Source: Acidovorax facilis (GTDB taxonomy: Bacteria; Pseudomonadota; Gammaproteobacteria; Burkholderiales; Burkholderiaceae_C). Taken from it: a stretch of DNA of 53,814 nucleotides. The notes under the pieces were generated by a model. The model did not search any database. It was not told where the DNA came from and worked only from the letters and a program-made list of their open reading frames with translations. Positions 1 to 9,237 of the stretch are shown here, in pieces. The position numbers and the translations under genes were made by a program. Numbering within the stretch: the first letter of the stretch is position 1; the number at the start of each line of letters is the position of its first letter. Location of the stretch: positions 1-53,814 of the forward strand of contig NZ_JAMXAX010000024.1 in the NCBI RefSeq assembly GCF_023913775.1. Direction: 5' to 3'.

Positions 1-2
1 TC

Positions 3-521
3 TCAGAGTGCTTGCAGCAAGGCACGTCCGATGGGGGTATGGGCGTGCACGGTGACTTTCCTTTCGGTGTCGTCGATTGCTTCAATGTGGATAGCAAGGT
101 CCGCAAGCGGGGTAAGCGCTGCAGCCTTTTCCGGCCATTCTGCCACCTTGAGACCGGGGTTGGCAAAAATGTCCCTGAAACCCGCATCCTCCCACTCGCG
201 TGGGTCGTCAAAACGGTAGAAGTCGAAGTGCCAGATCAAGAGGCCCGGCGCCTCGTGCGGCTCCACCACGGCGTAGGTGGGGCTCTTGATGCGGCCCTCT
301 ACGCCCAGCGCGCGCAGCAAGTGGCGCACCAGCGTGGTCTTGCCCGCGCCCAGGTCGCCGTGCAGGGTTACAAAGGCATTGGCCAGCAGGGGCTGCGCGG
401 CAAGGCGCTGCGCGAAGGCGGTGGTGTCGTCCTCGCTGTGCCAGGTGAAATGGCGCGCAGTTTCGGCAGCAGCATGGTTGCCGCTTTCTACAATCTGGCC
501 GGTATGTGGTGCAACAGTCAA
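3..521 (-). CDS. tsaE: tRNA threonylcarbamoyladenosine biosynthesis ATPase TsaE
   Basis: TsaE is the P-loop ATPase of the TsaBDE complex that makes the t6A37 modification of ANN-decoding tRNAs in the cytoplasm. The product has the Walker A motif GDLGAGKTT, then SPTYAVVEP and HFDFYR, all in family order, and ends EWPEKA...IHIEA as usual. No ATG lies between an in-frame upstream extension and the conserved start. The best start is TTG at 521, four bases after GAGGAA, giving 172 residues (family about 150-170). It is divergent from queG, and the two 5' ends overlap if queG starts at 504. Identity is certain; the start is inferred. Confidence 0.9.
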   Translation of the reverse strand: MTVAPHTGQIVESGNHAAAETARHFTWHSEDDTTAFAQRLAAQPLLANAFVTLHGDLGAGKTTLVRHLLRALGVEGRIKSPTYAVVEPHEAPGLLIWHFDFYRFDDPREWEDAGFRDIFANPGLKVAEWPEKAAALTPLADLAIHIEAIDDTERKVTVHAHTPIGRALLQAL

Positions 522-1583
522 CTCGTTCCTCAAATGCAGGAGTGGGCCCGCGAGCTGGGATTTTCCCAAATCGGCGTGGCGGGGGTGGACTTGTCTGCGG
601 CAGAGCCCGGGCTTGAGGCCTGGCTGGCGCAGGGCTTCCATGGTGACATGCATTACATGGCATCCCACGGCATGAAGCGCGCACGCCCGGCCGAGTTGGT
701 GCCCGGCACGGTGAGCGTGATCACGGCGCGCATGGATTATTTGCCGCGCGATACCGCGATGGATGCGCCCGAAGGCTGGCAGACGGCGGAGCTTTCGCGC
801 CTGCAGCGCCCGCAGGAGGGCATCGTCTCCGTCTACGCCCGGGGCCGGGATTATCACAAGGTGCTGCGCGCGCGCCTGCAAAAACTCAGCGACCGCATCG
901 CCGAGGCCATCGGCCCCTTTGGCCACCGCGTGTTCACCGACTCGGCCCCCGTGCTGGAAGCGGAGCTGGCCGCGCGCAGCGGCCAGGGCTGGCGCGGCAA
1001 ACACACGCTGGTGCTCAGCCGCGAGGCGGGGTCGATGTTCTTCCTCGGCGAGATCTATGTGGACATGGCCCTGCCCGAAAGCGCGCCCGTCACCGCGCAC
1101 TGCGGCAGCTGCAGTGCGTGCATTGACGTGTGCCCCACGCAGGCCATCATTGCGCCGCACCGCGTTGATGCGCGGCGCTGTATCTCGTACCTCACCATCG
1201 AACACGCCGGGCTCATCCCCGTGGAACTGCGCCCGCTGATGGGCAACCGCATCTACGGCTGCGACGACTGCCAGCTGATTTGCCCCTGGAACAAGTTTGC
1301 CCAGGTGAGCCGCCTGCCGGACTTTGACGAGCGCAAGGGCCTGGCGGGCCAGCAGCTGGTGCACTTGTTTGCGTGGGACGAGCCGACCTTTTTGCGGATG
1401 ACCGAAGGCGGCCCCATCCGCCGCATTGGCCACGAGCGCTGGCTGCGCAATGTGGCTGTGGCGCTGGGCAATGCGCTGCGGGCGACGGGCGACGAGGCGG
1501 TGCGTGCTGCATTGCAGTCCCGCGCCGACGACACCAGCGAGCTGGTGCGCGAACATGTGGTCTGGGCGCTGAATTTTGAATGA
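504..1583 (+). CDS. queG: epoxyqueuosine reductase QueG
   Basis: QueG is the cobalamin- and Fe-S-dependent reductase that converts epoxyqueuosine to queuosine in tRNA. Two 4Fe-4S motifs are visible: CGSCSACIDVCP near residues 200-210 and YGCDDCQLICPWNK near 250-265. The N-terminal part carries the reductase domain (HYMASHG, GRDYHK), and a C-terminal HEAT-like tail includes RRIGHERWLRNVAVALGN. In-frame ATGs occur at 474, 504 and 534. I chose 504 because it leaves the usual dozen or so residues before WARELGF; none has a strong ribosome-binding site. The stop codon lies at the very edge of a dispersed repeat (1582-1638). Confidence 0.93.
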   Translation: MWCNSQLVPQMQEWARELGFSQIGVAGVDLSAAEPGLEAWLAQGFHGDMHYMASHGMKRARPAELVPGTVSVITARMDYLPRDTAMDAPEGWQTAELSRLQRPQEGIVSVYARGRDYHKVLRARLQKLSDRIAEAIGPFGHRVFTDSAPVLEAELAARSGQGWRGKHTLVLSREAGSMFFLGEIYVDMALPESAPVTAHCGSCSACIDVCPTQAIIAPHRVDARRCISYLTIEHAGLIPVELRPLMGNRIYGCDDCQLICPWNKFAQVSRLPDFDERKGLAGQQLVHLFAWDEPTFLRMTEGGPIRRIGHERWLRNVAVALGNALRATGDEAVRAALQSRADDTSELVREHVVWALNFE

Positions 1584-1638
1584 AATTGGCATCTAGCGCT
1601 TGATGGATAAGCGCGAAAAGCTATCAAAATAAGAGCAT
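1582..1638 (+). repeat. dispersed palindromic repeat, copy 1 (forward)
   Basis: The copy has the core CTAGCGCTTGATGGATAAGCGC followed by AGCTATCAAAAT (shown here as adjoining pieces of one core). It directly abuts the queG stop codon. It shares layout with copies near 9.95, 12.65, 14.74, 27.0, 39.1, 52.85 and 53.77 kb: a GGC-rich left end, AGCGCTT, a 4-6 base loop, AAGCGC, then AGCTAT and an AT-rich tail. Confidence 0.75.
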
Positions 1639-1680
1639 TGGTGCCAGCTTTGCTGGGGCGTGTTGCTTTTGCTCTTGCGG

Positions 1681-2358
1681 CTACCGCGCCAGCAAACCTG
1701 TGTCTTTGAGGGTCAACACCAGCCCCTGGGTAAATTCTTCATACCCCGCAGCATTGGCATGGATCTGGTCCGCCCGCAGCCGCTCCTGCCCCAGTACACC
1801 CGACCAGCCTTTGCTGTGCAGCGGCACTTTCAGTTCGCCGGCGATCTCTTCGTACATCGCGTGGTCGCTCAGGCGGCCTACCGCCGCCAGCATCGTCAGC
1901 TCGGGCACCGCCACCAGCAGCACCTGTGCGCCGCTGGCCTGAGCATCGGCGCAGATCTGGCGGATGTTGCTGCGGGTGGCGGTGGCGCTTTGGCGGCGCA
2001 GAAAGTCGTTGCCGCCAATGCTCACGATCACCAACGCCGGCTTGTGCTTTTGCAGTAAACCCGGCAGGCGCGCCAGCGCATCGCCCGAGGTGTCACCCGA
2101 AATGCCACCATTGACCACCTTCCAGCCTGTCAGGCGTGCCAGCACGGCCGGGTAGGCGGTGTCGGCCGAGGCACCCACGCCCGATGTCAGCGAGTCGCCC
2201 AGGGCCAGCACGGTGGCATCCGGCGGCAACGATTGCGCGCGCGGGGTTTTGCGCCCGCAGCCCACCAACGGCACGAGCGCCAGTGCCCCCAAGCTTGCCA
2301 TCAATGCGCGGCGGCTTGCCAAGGCGTCGGAACCCAGGGCTCTGCGGGCATCGGTCAT
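1681..2358 (-). CDS. SGNH/GDSL-family esterase, putative lipoprotein
   Basis: The 225-residue product matches the TesA/arylesterase group of SGNH hydrolases, which cleave esters or thioesters. Block I is ALGDSLTSG (Ser nucleophile), block II has GGISGDTS, block III is IGGNDFLR, and block V is DQIHANAAGYE with the Asp and His. The N-terminus has twin Arg followed by a hydrophobic stretch and LVGC, a lipobox, so it is probably exported and lipid-anchored. The ATG overlaps the stop of the upstream AEC transporter gene by four bases (ATGA), so the two are translationally coupled. The substrate is unknown. Confidence 0.85.
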   Translation of the reverse strand: MTDARRALGSDALASRRALMASLGALALVPLVGCGRKTPRAQSLPPDATVLALGDSLTSGVGASADTAYPAVLARLTGWKVVNGGISGDTSGDALARLPGLLQKHKPALVIVSIGGNDFLRRQSATATRSNIRQICADAQASGAQVLLVAVPELTMLAAVGRLSDHAMYEEIAGELKVPLHSKGWSGVLGQERLRADQIHANAAGYEEFTQGLVLTLKDTGLLAR

Positions 2359-3260
2359 CGGAGAAACCCCAGCGCAAACGGCAGGCTGACCATGCCCAGC
2401 AATGTGGAGAGCGTCACCAGCCCGGCCACATACGGCCCGTTGTAGCCCATGCGCGCTGCCAGCACATAGCAGGTAGAGGCAGTGGGCAGGGCCGAGAAAG
2501 CGAGCAGCATGGTGGTCTGCACGGCATTGAGCCCAAACAGCCGCGCCATCGCAAACGCCAGCAGGGGCTGCACCAGGTGCCGGATGGACAACACCGCCAC
2601 GCTCAGCGCCTTGCCGCGCGAGAGCAGGCCAAACTGCAGGCCTGCGCCCGCCGCCATCAGCCCCAGCGCGAGCGACGCCGCACTGATGCGGCCGACCGTG
2701 GGGCTGGCCCATTCCGGAATCTGAAAGCCCAGGAGGTTGGCCACCAGGCCCGACACCGTGGCGACGATGAGCGGGTTGCGCACCAGCTCGCGCGCAAAGC
2801 TGTGCTGGCCATGCCGCGCCATGGGCCACACGGCCGCCACGTTGAACAGCGGCACGCACACGCCGATCAGCACGGCAATCATCAGCAAGCCCTCAGCGCC
2901 CGCCAGGCGCTCGGCAATGGCCAGGCCAATGAACGAGTTGAAGCGGAACGCCACCCGCGCGCTGGCCGCGTGGTCGCGTGCGTCGATGTGTTGACCCAGC
3001 CAGGGCCAGTGCGGCAGGCTGTAGGCCAGCGCAATGCCCGTGATGCCCATGGTCAAGCCCGCAGCGATGAGGCCAGACGCAGCGCCGATGTCCACCGGGC
3101 TCTTGACGATGGACTGGAACAACAGCACGGGAAAGAGCAGGTAGTACACCAGGCTCTCCACGGGCTGCCACACCGAGCGGTTGAGGGCGGTGTACCGGCA
3201 GATCAGGTAGCCGCAAAGGATGAGGGAGAAGTCCGGGATCAGGAGCTGGGCGTAGTTCAC
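2355..3260 (-). CDS. AEC-family (auxin efflux carrier-like) transporter
   Basis: This 301-residue membrane protein is hydrophobic throughout, with roughly eight to ten spans. It carries typical AEC features, such as the start [26 protein letters not shown] and the C-terminal [17 protein letters not shown]. Family members move small organic anions such as malate or malonate; the substrate here cannot be told. The GTG at 3260 is preferred to longer versions because NYAQLL is the conserved start. It is the first gene of a two-gene unit with the esterase and is divergent from the Bug protein gene. Confidence 0.85.
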   Translation of the reverse strand: MNYAQLLIPDFSLILCGYLICRYTALNRSVWQPVESLVYYLLFPVLLFQSIVKSPVDIGAASGLIAAGLTMGITGIALAYSLPHWPWLGQHIDARDHAASARVAFRFNSFIGLAIAERLAGAEGLLMIAVLIGVCVPLFNVAAVWPMARHGQHSFARELVRNPLIVATVSGLVANLLGFQIPEWASPTVGRISAASLALGLMAAGAGLQFGLLSRGKALSVAVLSIRHLVQPLLAFAMARLFGLNAVQTTMLLAFSALPTASTCYVLAARMGYNGPYVAGLVTLSTLLGMVSLPFALGFLR

Positions 3261-3387
3261 GCACCGAGAATACTTGATGCGGGGCAAGTTCTTCGGGTTA
3301 GCCCTTATGTGGAATCCGCAGGGCTCCAAGGCAGCCATTGCGCATACCATCAGCGCTGTTTGTTACCCCCGCTCGAAGGAGAACTCC

Positions 3388-4353
3388 ATGCATCGTCGTC
3401 AATGGCTCGCGCTGACCGTACTGGCTGCCGCCGCAGGCACCGCAGCCGCCCAGGGCTACCCCAACAAGGTGATCAAGCTGCAGGTGCCGTTTGCACCCGG
3501 TGGCACCACCGACATCATTGCGCGCGTGATCGCCGACCCGCTGGGCAAGGCCCTGGGCCAGAGCGTGATCGTGGAGAACAAGGCCGGTGGCGGCGGCATC
3601 GTGGGTGCTGCGGAAACGGCACGCTCGGCCCCAGACGGCTACACGCTGGGCGTGGCCACCGTGTCCACCACGGCCGCCAACCCCGCCATCAACCCCAAGA
3701 CCCCGTACAACCCGCCGACGGACTTCACGCCCATCATCAACATTGCGGCCACGCCCAATCTGATTGCCGTGAACCCCAGCTTCCCCGCCAAGGACTACAA
3801 GTCGTTTGTGGCCGAAGTGCAGAAGAACCCCGGCAAGTACTCGTATGCATCGTCGGGCACGGGCGGCATTGGCCACCTGCAGATGGAGCTGTACAAGAGC
3901 CTGTCCAACACCTTCGTCACGCACATCCCCTACCGCGGTGCGGGCCCGGCGCTGAACGACACCGTGGCCGGCCAGGTGCCGATCATCTTTGACAACATTC
4001 CATCCGCGCTGCCCTTCATCAAGGACAACCGCCTCGTGGCCATCGCTGTGGCCGCGCCACAGCGCGTTGCCGCACTGCCCAATGTGCCCACGTTCAAGGA
4101 ACTGGGCCTGGAGCCCGTGAACCGCATGGCCTACTACGGCATCCTGGGCCCCAAGGGACTGCCCAAGGACATCGTTGACAAAATCAACGCCGCCGTGCGC
4201 ACCGCACTGCAAGACCCGGCCGTGAAGAAGCGCATCGAAGACACCGGCTCCATCGTGGTGGGCAACACGCCCGAGCAGTTTGCCGAGCAGATCAAGGCCG
4301 AGTTCGCGGTCTACAAGCAGGTGGTCGCCAAGCAGAAGCTGACGCTGGAATAA
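3388..4353 (+). CDS. tripartite tricarboxylate transporter substrate-binding protein (Bug family)
   Basis: This 321-residue periplasmic binding protein has a Sec signal peptide ([17 protein letters not shown], cleavage after AAA or AAQ). It shows the Bug signature blocks: [47 protein letters not shown] and the C-terminal [16 protein letters not shown]. Bug proteins bind carboxylates or aromatic acids. No TctA or TctB membrane subunit lies nearby, as is usual for orphan Bug proteins in Comamonadaceae. The ATG follows GAAGGAGAA, a good ribosome-binding site. A terminator follows at 4383. Confidence 0.92.
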   Translation: MHRRQWLALTVLAAAAGTAAAQGYPNKVIKLQVPFAPGGTTDIIARVIADPLGKALGQSVIVENKAGGGGIVGAAETARSAPDGYTLGVATVSTTAANPAINPKTPYNPPTDFTPIINIAATPNLIAVNPSFPAKDYKSFVAEVQKNPGKYSYASSGTGGIGHLQMELYKSLSNTFVTHIPYRGAGPALNDTVAGQVPIIFDNIPSALPFIKDNRLVAIAVAAPQRVAALPNVPTFKELGLEPVNRMAYYGILGPKGLPKDIVDKINAAVRTALQDPAVKKRIEDTGSIVVGNTPEQFAEQIKAEFAVYKQVVAKQKLTLE

Positions 4354-4382
4354 GCAAGCGCCGTATTCCATACTTCTCAGTC

Positions 4383-4413
4383 AAAGCCGCTCGTTGCCAC
4401 GGGCGGCTTTTTT
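4383..4413 (+). terminator. rho-independent terminator of the Bug gene
   Basis: The hairpin AAAGCCGCTCG - TTGCCA - CGGGCGGCTTT is followed by a run of T and ends 19 bases before the xerD start. It probably separates the Bug transcript from xerD. Confidence 0.8.
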
Positions 4414-4432
4414 ACGTGCTATCGTTTTTTGC

Positions 4433-5332
4433 ATGCTTGCCACCAGCCTGACCGCCATCGACACCTTTGTGGACGCCCTGTGGCTGGAGGACGGGCTTTC
4501 GCGCAACACGCTGGCCGCCTACCGGCGTGACCTGACGCTGTACGCGCAGTGGCTGGCCGACCAGCAGCCTCCGCTGGCGTTGGACGGCACGGCCGAGCAC
4601 CATCTGCAGGGTTACTTCGCCGCCCGGCATGCGCAGACCCGCGCTACGTCTGCCAACCGGCGCCTCACGGTGCTGCGCCGCTACTTTCACTGGGCGCTGC
4701 GGGAGCGGCGCATCACGGTTGACCCTACGGTGCGGCTGCAGGCAGCACGCCAGCCCCTGCGCGTGCCCAAGGCCTTGTCACAGGCGCAGGTGGAAGCCCT
4801 GCTGAATGCGCCAGACGTCGGCAACCCGCTCGGGCTGCGTGACCGCACCATGCTGGAGCTGATGTACGCCAGCGGCCTGCGCGTGACGGAGCTGGTCACG
4901 CTCAAGACCTTTCAGCTGGGCCTGAACGAAGGTGTGCTGCGGGTCATGGGCAAGGGCAGCAAGGAGCGGCTCGTGCCGTTTGGCGAAGTGGCCCGCCAGT
5001 GGCTGGACCGCTATCTGCAGGAAGGCCGCAGCGCCATCCTGGGCGGGCAGCAGACAGACGACCTGTTCGTCACCCAGCGGGGCAGCGGCATGACGCGGGT
5101 CATGTTCTGGGTCATCGTGAAGAAATGGGCGCAGGTGGCGGGCATCACCGTGCCACTGTCGCCCCACACGCTGCGGCACGCGTTTGCCACGCATCTGCTC
5201 AACCACGGTGCAGATTTGCGGGTGGTGCAGTTGCTGCTGGGCCACGCCGATATTTCCACCACCACCATCTACACCCACGTGGCGCGCGAGCGGCTCAAAT
5301 CGCTTCATGCGCAACACCATCCGCGCGGGTAG
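4433..5332 (+). CDS. xerD: site-specific tyrosine recombinase XerD
   Basis: XerD works with XerC at dif to resolve chromosome dimers at the division septum. The 299-residue product has the standard length and all catalytic residues: R150, K174, H245, R248, H271 and nucleophile Y280 (IYTHVARERL), offset by one or two from E. coli XerD. The N-terminal SAM-like domain is intact (GLSRNTLAAYRRDL). The housekeeping length and lack of att-like repeats argue against an integrase of a mobile element. The gene lies between two Bug genes, preceded by a terminator. Confidence 0.93.
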   Translation: MLATSLTAIDTFVDALWLEDGLSRNTLAAYRRDLTLYAQWLADQQPPLALDGTAEHHLQGYFAARHAQTRATSANRRLTVLRRYFHWALRERRITVDPTVRLQAARQPLRVPKALSQAQVEALLNAPDVGNPLGLRDRTMLELMYASGLRVTELVTLKTFQLGLNEGVLRVMGKGSKERLVPFGEVARQWLDRYLQEGRSAILGGQQTDDLFVTQRGSGMTRVMFWVIVKKWAQVAGITVPLSPHTLRHAFATHLLNHGADLRVVQLLLGHADISTTTIYTHVARERLKSLHAQHHPRG

Positions 5333-5393
5333 CGCAGGCGCCCTGGTTGTGGTGCCCCTGCGGATACACGCCCTTTCACCCAAGGAAACATTC

Positions 5394-6359
5394 ATGAAAA
5401 AACTATTTATCGGCGCGTTGCTGCTGAGCACGGTCACCCTGGCCATGGCGCAGGCCTGGCCCACGGCCAAACCGATTCGCATCGTGGTGGCCTACCCCGC
5501 TGGCGGCGTGAGCGACACGGTGGCCCGAGCGCTGGCCGACAAGCTGGCTGTGCAGCTCGGCACCCCTGTGGTCATCGAGAACAAGGCCGGTGCGAGTGGC
5601 AGCCTGGGCGTGGATGCGGTGGCCAAGGCGGCTCCCGACGGCTACACCCTGGGCTTTGCGGCGGTGAGTCCGCTGGCGCTCAATCCGCACCTGGGCAAGT
5701 CGCCGTTCGATCCCCAAAAGGACATTGCACCGGTCGTGAGCGTGATGTATTCACCCGTGCTGCTGCTGGGCACATCCGCCAGCAAGGCGGCGGATTTCAA
5801 GGACCTCATCGCCACCGCACAGGCCAAGCCGGGGGCTGTGCGCTGGGCGACCTCGGGGCAGGCGTCGCTGGGTCACATCATGCTGGAGCAGATCATGGGC
5901 AAAAGCCAGGTGCAGATCACCCATGTCCCCTACAAGGGCGGCGGCCAGCAGATGAACGACGCGCTGGGCGGCCAGTACGAGGTGTTGTCCTCCAACGCGG
6001 GCCCTGCCGTGCTGCAGCACATCAAGGCGGGCAAGCTCAAGCCGCTGGCGGTGGGCGCACCAGCGCGGCTCGACTCGCTGCCCCAGGTGCCCACGCTGGC
6101 AGAGCTGGGCCAGCCTGCAGCCAACCTGTCTTCCCTGTTTGGCATCTATGCGCCAGCGCAGACGCCTGTGGCCGTGCTGGAGCGCATCAATACCGAGGTG
6201 AACAAGGCGCTGGCCCTGCCCGACATCCGCAACAAGCTCGAGGCCACGGACAACGTACCGACCGGTGGCACGGCTGCCGAATTCGCGCGCCAGATTGCGC
6301 AGGAGTCGGAGAACAACGCGCGCATCATCCGCGCGGCGGGTATCCAGGGAAATCAATGA
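5394..6359 (+). CDS. second Bug-family substrate-binding protein
   Basis: This 321-residue protein is a distant paralogue of the Bug protein at 3388, with the same length. It has a Sec signal (MKKLFIGALLLSTVTLAMAQA), then VAYPAGGVSDTVARALAD, IENKAGASGSLG, PDGYTLGF and HVPYKGGGQQMND. The ligand is unknown, and no cognate membrane subunits are in the window. The ATG at 5394 follows CAAGGAAA; the longer open frame upstream overlaps xerD and is not used. A perfect hairpin follows at 6373. Confidence 0.92.
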   Translation: MKKLFIGALLLSTVTLAMAQAWPTAKPIRIVVAYPAGGVSDTVARALADKLAVQLGTPVVIENKAGASGSLGVDAVAKAAPDGYTLGFAAVSPLALNPHLGKSPFDPQKDIAPVVSVMYSPVLLLGTSASKAADFKDLIATAQAKPGAVRWATSGQASLGHIMLEQIMGKSQVQITHVPYKGGGQQMNDALGGQYEVLSSNAGPAVLQHIKAGKLKPLAVGAPARLDSLPQVPTLAELGQPAANLSSLFGIYAPAQTPVAVLERINTEVNKALALPDIRNKLEATDNVPTGGTAAEFARQIAQESENNARIIRAAGIQGNQ

Positions 6360-6372
6360 CTGCCTGAAAAAC

Positions 6373-6400
6373 CACGGGCCCTGGATGACCAGGGCCCGTG
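6373..6400. terminator. perfect hairpin between convergent genes, probable bidirectional terminator
   Basis: CACGGGCCCTGG - ATGA - CCAGGGCCCGTG is an exact 12-bp inverted repeat with a 4-base loop, between the ends of the Bug gene and the EAL/HDOD gene. There is no long T tract on either strand, so the role is inferred from position and strength. Confidence 0.6.
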
Positions 6401-6425
6401 CAGGCAAAGGTGTTTCTGGGACGAA

Positions 6426-7706
6426 TCAGTCTTCGTTGAGGCTCTCGGCCCAGGTCAGTGCCTGCAGGTGGGCCCAGTTGACCTGGCGATTGGACAGGTG
6501 CAGCGCATCGGCGTTCTTGGCAAAGGCCACTTCGTCGCCGCTTTCGCAGGCCTTGGTCAGTTCCAGGAAGGGCGCGAACACACCGGTGCCGCGCAGCAGG
6601 GCGTCCATCACGGGCTCGGGCAGGGCCACGGATTCGAGCGCCTTTTCAATCGGAACCCCCAGCATGGTGTCCAGCAGCGAGAACACACCCACCACAAAGG
6701 CGTTGTCACATTCTTCGGGTGGCAGCAGCTCGGCGGCCAGCAGCTCCATCAGGCGGCCGCGCACCACGGCGGTCTGGCCCACGGCGGGGGGCGCGCCGCC
6801 GGCGCGGGACGTGGTCATGAGCAAGGCCGCCCAGCGAAACAGCTTCTTGAGGCCCAGGATCATCACCGCATGGCGGAACGAGGTGATCTCGCACGACAGG
6901 CCAAAACCGGAGGAGTTGATGAAGCGCAGCAGGTTGAAAGACAGCGTGGGGTCTTTCTTGAGCAGATCTTCGATCTCGGCCGTGCTGGCCTGTTTGCGCA
7001 CCAGGTTGATGAGCTGGATGATCGTGGCCTGCGAGGGGCGGATGGTGGTGGCCTTCACCAGCGAAGGCTGGGCAAACCAGTAGCCTTGGAAGAGCTTGAC
7101 GCCCAGGTCGCGCATCAGCTCGTACTGTTCGGCGGTTTCCACCTTTTCGGCCACCAGCGTGGCCTTACTGTGGGTGGTGGAGAACTTGACCAGCGGCCCT
7201 GCCAGTTCAGGCTTGAAGGCCTGCATGTCGAGCTTGATGAAGGAGGCCATGGGCAACCAGCTGGTGTAGGCACGCTTGAGGGCCTGCTGGTCGAACGCCA
7301 GGCGAAAACCGCGCGTGCGCAGGGCTTCCAGTGTGGGGATGCGGCCTTCGATCTCCTCGGGCGTGGCGCCGTCGGGCAGAGGGGGGACTTCCAGCACCAC
7401 CTTTTCGGGGTGGATCAGTTCCAGGTGGCCGCCCGAGAGGCTATCGTGCGTGCAGTTGATGAACACCGTCTTCTTGCCGACCAGGGCCTCGGTGCCGGCG
7501 TACGACAGGGCGTTGAACAGCAGGGCCGCATCGCTGGCCGCAGTGTGGGCGTCGGAGGCGGTGGACCGGTCAAACAGCTCATAGCCATAGACGGCGCGGC
7601 TTTCGTCCACGATGGCCTGGCGCGCAATGATGGCGATGTTCTCGTCTACAGGGTCAACCGCAGGCGATGCAGCTTCGGGGGCGTCTTGTTCAGGTGTGGT
7701 CGACAT
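6426..7706 (-). CDS. degenerate EAL + HDOD signalling protein (copy A)
   Basis: This 426-residue YuxH-type protein has an N-terminal EAL-like domain (about 24-220) and a C-terminal HDOD domain (about 225-400). The EAL signature is reduced to YGYELFDR. Other blocks remain (VFINCTHDSLSGGHLEL, LVAEKVET, FQGYWFAQP), but the metal-binding acids are not all present, so phosphodiesterase activity is unlikely. The HDOD part lacks HD metal residues and is expected to be a protein-protein or regulatory module. Its tandem partner at 7788 lies 81 bases away, on the same strand and upstream in transcription. Confidence 0.85.
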   Translation of the reverse strand: MSTTPEQDAPEAASPAVDPVDENIAIIARQAIVDESRAVYGYELFDRSTASDAHTAASDAALLFNALSYAGTEALVGKKTVFINCTHDSLSGGHLELIHPEKVVLEVPPLPDGATPEEIEGRIPTLEALRTRGFRLAFDQQALKRAYTSWLPMASFIKLDMQAFKPELAGPLVKFSTTHSKATLVAEKVETAEQYELMRDLGVKLFQGYWFAQPSLVKATTIRPSQATIIQLINLVRKQASTAEIEDLLKKDPTLSFNLLRFINSSGFGLSCEITSFRHAVMILGLKKLFRWAALLMTTSRAGGAPPAVGQTAVVRGRLMELLAAELLPPEECDNAFVVGVFSLLDTMLGVPIEKALESVALPEPVMDALLRGTGVFAPFLELTKACESGDEVAFAKNADALHLSNRQVNWAHLQALTWAESLNED

Positions 7707-7787
7707 GGGGTCTGCTGGAGTGATGTGCTGGGGTCTGCAATGATTCTAGACCCGCACGCGGCGTGCGCCTATCTATCAATGTGGGGT

Positions 7788-9053
7788 TCAGTCGGTGAGT
7801 TGGTCGGCCCAGGCCAGGGCCTGCAGGTGCGCAAAGTTGATCTGCTGGCTGGTCAGGTGCAGCAGGCCCGCCGTGCGGTCGAACACCACATCGTCGCTGG
7901 ATTCGCAGGCTTCGGCCAGGGTCAGCAGGTCTCCCAGGAAGCCTTCTCGCCGCAGCAGCGCCGCCGCCACAGGCTCGGGCACGTTGAGCAGGCCGAGCGC
8001 GGATTCCATGGGCATGGACAGCATCACGTCCAGGAGCGAGAAGATGCCCACGACGAAGGCCTGGTCTGCTTCTTCGGGGGGAAGGGTTTCGAGTGCCAGC
8101 AGCTCCATGAGGCGGCCCCGCACCACGGCGGTCTGGCCCACGGATGACGGAGTACCGCCCGTGCGCGAGGCAGTGAGCAGCAGCGCCGCCCAGCGGAACA
8201 GCTTTTTCAGGCCCATGAGCATCACGGCCTGGCGGAAAGACGTGATCTCACGCGACAGACCAAAACCCGCCGAGTTGATCAGGCGCATCAGGTTGAAGGC
8301 CAGGCCAGCATCTTTCTTGAGCGTTTCTTCGATGTCGTCGGTGCTGGCCTGTTTGCGCACCTGGTTGATGAGTTCGATGATGCTGGCCTGCGACGGGGTC
8401 AGCAGCTTGGCCTCGACCAGCGCGGGCCGTGCGAACCAGTAGCCCTGGAACATCTGCACGCCCTGGCTGGAGACCATGTCGTACTGCTGAGCAGTTTCCA
8501 CCTTTTCCGCGATCAGTTCGGCCTGGCTGTGGCGCCCGGCGTAGCTGATCAGCACGGCCAGCTGGTCGGGCGCCAGCACCGAAAGATCCAGCTTGATGTA
8601 GTCCGCCAGCGGCAGCCACGGGGCATACGCGGACTGCAACACCGTGTGGTTGAACGCCAGGTGAAAGCCCCGGTCGCGCAGCTCGGTCAAGATAGGCAGG
8701 CGTGTGGCGACTTCTTCGGCCGCAGTGTGGCCCAGTGGAGGAATTTCGAGCACCACCTTGTCGGGCTCCACGAGTTCGAGGTGGCCACCGGAAAGGCTTT
8801 CATGCGTGCAGTTCACGAAGATGAGCTTTTTGCCCACCAGCTCTTCAGTGCCAGCGTGCGAAAGGGCGGTGAAGACCAGGATCACGTCGGTGGCGGCCGT
8901 GTGTGCGGCGCCGCTGCGCGAGCGGTTGAACAGCTCATAGCCGACCACCACCTGCTGCGCATTCACGATGGCCTGCCGCGCGATCATGGCGACCGAGGAC
9001 TGGTTGCCGGAGGGCGGTGCGGTGGGAGTGCCGGGGGCAGTGGGTGAAGTCAT
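7788..9053 (-). CDS. degenerate EAL + HDOD signalling protein (copy B)
   Basis: This 421-residue tandem paralogue of the 6426-7706 product shares its domain order and many blocks, such as VGYELFNR, FVNCTHESLSGGHLEL, AEKVETAQQY and FQGYWFARP. It also shares QASTDDIEE(T/D)LKKD-type and LKKLFRWAALL blocks. The EAL motif is again degenerate (ELF). The N-terminal 20 residues are Pro/Thr-rich and differ between the copies. It is probably co-transcribed ahead of copy A. The function is inferred to be c-di-GMP-independent regulation; the target is unknown. Confidence 0.85.
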   Translation of the reverse strand: MTSPTAPGTPTAPPSGNQSSVAMIARQAIVNAQQVVVGYELFNRSRSGAAHTAATDVILVFTALSHAGTEELVGKKLIFVNCTHESLSGGHLELVEPDKVVLEIPPLGHTAAEEVATRLPILTELRDRGFHLAFNHTVLQSAYAPWLPLADYIKLDLSVLAPDQLAVLISYAGRHSQAELIAEKVETAQQYDMVSSQGVQMFQGYWFARPALVEAKLLTPSQASIIELINQVRKQASTDDIEETLKKDAGLAFNLMRLINSAGFGLSREITSFRQAVMLMGLKKLFRWAALLLTASRTGGTPSSVGQTAVVRGRLMELLALETLPPEEADQAFVVGIFSLLDVMLSMPMESALGLLNVPEPVAAALLRREGFLGDLLTLAEACESSDDVVFDRTAGLLHLTSQQINFAHLQALAWADQLTD

Positions 9054-9237
9054 GGAGGGAGTATCGAAGAAAGAGGGGCGAGTGTCAGCGGGCGGGGCTG
9101 GCGCGGCAAATTGTAGGAGCCGCTGCGGGCGCGCGCTGTAACCAGGAATTCAGACAGGGCTTGCATACATCGGGATGCGCCAGCCTTCTCGCCCTGGGAC
9201 TGGCCGCTTGACGGAGCCTTTTTTTGCGCAAGCCATG

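Noticed and set aside
3-1592. Long open frames opposite strong genes (for example 529 codons at 3-1592 minus, 382 at 13601-14749 plus, 644 at 15633-17567 plus)
   Set aside because: They are antisense shadows of high-GC genes, lack family features, and lie entirely across recognised genes.
4433-5332. xerD as an integrase of a mobile element
   Set aside because: Length and active-site spacing match chromosomal XerD, and no att repeats or cargo surround it.
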